Assembly (NCBI GenBank): GCA_028288875.1 | Contig: JAQGHK010000020.1 | Span: 1-8,507 of the forward strand | Reading direction: 5' to 3' | DNA length: 8,507 nt | Origin: Phycisphaerales bacterium | GTDB lineage: Bacteria; Planctomycetota; Phycisphaerae; Tepidisphaerales; Tepidisphaeraceae | Part shown: positions 6,364 through 8,507 of the stretch, in pieces | How the letters are laid out: every line of letters begins with the position of its first letter | Numbering within the stretch: position 1 is the stretch's first letter | Program-made: the position numbers and the translations under genes | The notes under the pieces: model-generated | Database searches by the model: none | Told to the model about the DNA's origin: nothing | Seen by the model: only the letters and a program-made list of their open reading frames with translations

Positions 6364-7743
6364 ATGACCTCCGGCCGAATGCAGAGCGTGAATCCAGCCA
6401 CTGGCGAAACAATTGCGACCTATGCGGCACACACGCCGGCGGAGATTGAACAGCGGCTGGCGAGTGCCACGGCGGCATTTGCTGATTGGCGCAGGACCGA
6501 TTTTGCGACACGTTCCGCCGCATTAATGCGCGTTGCCGGCCTGTTGCGACAGCGCCGCGACGATCTCGCCCGCCTCATGACGCTGGAAGTGGGAAAGCCG
6601 ATCACGGCCAGCGAATCGGAAGTGGATAAATGCGCGCTTACATGCGAGTTCTTCGCCCGCGAGGTACCCGCCATGCTGAGGCCGAAGGTTGTGGCCGAGG
6701 GCAAACCCCGCAGCTATGTCCGCTTCGATCCCATCGGCCCGATCCTGGCGATCATGCCTTGGAATTTCCCGTTCTGGCAGCTCGTCCGGGCGGCCGCGCC
6801 GACACTGATGGGCGGGAATGTGATGCTGCTGAAACACGCACCGAACGTGCCGGGCTGCGCCTTAGCGATCGAAGCGCTGTTCCGTGACGCGGGCTATCCC
6901 GATGGCGTGTTTCAGGCCCTGATGGTTTCGGATAATGCGATCGCCGAGAAGCTGGTGACCGCGCCCGCCATCCGCGCGGTGACGCTGACGGGCAGCGAGC
7001 GCGCGGGCATCGCCGTCGCATCGGCGGCGGCGAAGGTTCTGAAGAAATCAGTCTTGGAACTCGGCGGGTCGGATGCGTTTATCGTGCTGGCGGATGCGGA
7101 CGTGCAGGCGGTGGCCGTCGCGGCGACTGAAGCGCGATGCCTTAACAACGGGCAGAGCTGTATCGCGGCCAAGCGCTTCATCGTCGTCGAGGCCGTCGCT
7201 GATCAATTTGAGGCTGAGTTCATCGAGGCGATGGCTGCCCGGCGCGTTGGCGACCCGATGGACCGGGCCACGCAGGTCGGCCCGCTCGCCCGGCCGGATT
7301 TGCTGGAGCAACTCGACCGCCAAGTCCAGGCCACCTTGGCCGCCGGCGCGACGCTCGGCATCGGCGGCCGGCGGCGGGGCGACGTGGGCAATTACTACGA
7401 ACCGACCGTGCTCTGCGGCGTACGCCCCGGCATGGCGGCGTTTGATGAGGAAACCTTCGGCCCCGTCGCCGCCGTTATCCGCGCGACCGATACCGACGAC
7501 GCCGTTCACCTCGCCAACCAATCCCGCTTCGGCCTCGGTGCCAGCATCTGGTCGGCTGACAGCGCCGCCGCCGAGCGCCTGGCACCCGCGCTTGAATGCG
7601 GCAATGTTTTCATCAACGGCAAAGTGGCGTCTGACCCCACGCTCCCCTTCGGCGGCACCAAGGCCAGCGGATGGGGTCGCGAACTCTCGCACTACGGCGT
7701 GGAAGAGTTCATGAACATCAAGACCGTGTGGGTCAGTGAATGA
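6364..7743 (+). CDS. sad: NAD(P)-dependent succinate-semialdehyde dehydrogenase, Sad/GabD1 type
   Basis: This aldehyde dehydrogenase oxidises succinate semialdehyde to succinate, linking GABA or related amine breakdown to the TCA cycle. From the ATG at 6364 it has 459 residues, close to E. coli Sad (YneI), which it resembles from memory along its whole length. Visible motifs are the N-terminal VNPATGE, MPWNFPFW with Asn134, LLKHAPN with Lys157 (typical of the Sad group), the cofactor loop TGSERAG (209-215), LELGGSD with Glu232, the catalytic Cys266 in NNGQSCIAAKRF, and EETFGP with Glu363. The C-terminal GRELSHYGVEEFMNIKTVW is also Sad-like. ATG 6379 is an alternative start; the frame stays open much further upstream, but that part lies antisense to the transglutaminase-like gene. 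A GGAG at 6343-6346 is too far from either ATG to be convincing. The substrate could be another short semialdehyde. It converges on the next gene with 1 nt between stops. Confidence 0.93.
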   Translation: MTSGRMQSVNPATGETIATYAAHTPAEIEQRLASATAAFADWRRTDFATRSAALMRVAGLLRQRRDDLARLMTLEVGKPITASESEVDKCALTCEFFAREVPAMLRPKVVAEGKPRSYVRFDPIGPILAIMPWNFPFWQLVRAAAPTLMGGNVMLLKHAPNVPGCALAIEALFRDAGYPDGVFQALMVSDNAIAEKLVTAPAIRAVTLTGSERAGIAVASAAAKVLKKSVLELGGSDAFIVLADADVQAVAVAATEARCLNNGQSCIAAKRFIVVEAVADQFEAEFIEAMAARRVGDPMDRATQVGPLARPDLLEQLDRQVQATLAAGATLGIGGRRRGDVGNYYEPTVLCGVRPGMAAFDEETFGPVAAVIRATDTDDAVHLANQSRFGLGASIWSADSAAAERLAPALECGNVFINGKVASDPTLPFGGTKASGWGRELSHYGVEEFMNIKTVWVSE

Positions 7744-7744
7744 T

Positions 7745-8507
<763 letters not shown>

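Noticed and set aside
6219..6401. 61-codon N-terminal extension of the transglutaminase-like protein
   Set aside because: It is not domain-like, overlaps the start of the divergent gene, and would bury the signal peptide. The ATG at 6218 has a ribosome site.

Overview
The window is GC-rich, almost fully coding chromosomal DNA from a bacterium that makes selenocysteine. It holds seven protein genes, two of which touch a window edge. The organism looks like a Gram-negative, environmental, high-GC bacterium. The factor-type formylglycine-generating enzyme (the activator of sulfatases), the poor Shine-Dalgarno sites and the overall protein style would suit Planctomycetota (for example Phycisphaerae) or a relative. 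That placement is inference from general flavour, not from a marker gene.

Layout from left to right. An Sfp-type 4'-phosphopantetheinyl transferase (+, about 11-730) meets a leftward block end to end, with 2 nt between the stop codons. That block, in transcription order from the right, is a secreted transglutaminase-like protein (6218-5259), selD (5262-4210), selA (4082-2679) and selB (2682-733). The transglutaminase-like gene overlaps selD by 4 nt, and selA overlaps selB by 4 nt. A 127-nt AT-richer spacer separates selD from selA and may hold an internal promoter. A 145-nt divergent promoter region (6219-6363) separates the block from a Sad/GabD1-type succinate-semialdehyde dehydrogenase gene (+, 6364-7743). 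That gene converges, with 1 nt between stop codons, on the 5'-truncated formylglycine-generating enzyme gene (-, 8507-7745).

How the genes work together. SelD makes selenophosphate from selenide and ATP. SelA uses it to convert Ser-tRNA(Sec) into Sec-tRNA(Sec). SelB delivers that tRNA to UGA codons followed by a SECIS hairpin. All three proteins look full length with intact active-site motifs, so the pathway should be functional. The tRNA gene (selC) and any selenoprotein gene lie outside the window. The other four genes have no known mechanistic link to selenium. The coupling of a periplasmic transglutaminase-like protein to selD, and a palindrome inside that operon's candidate promoter, are the least ordinary things here. 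I found no mobile element, CRISPR array, RNA gene or clearly novel system.
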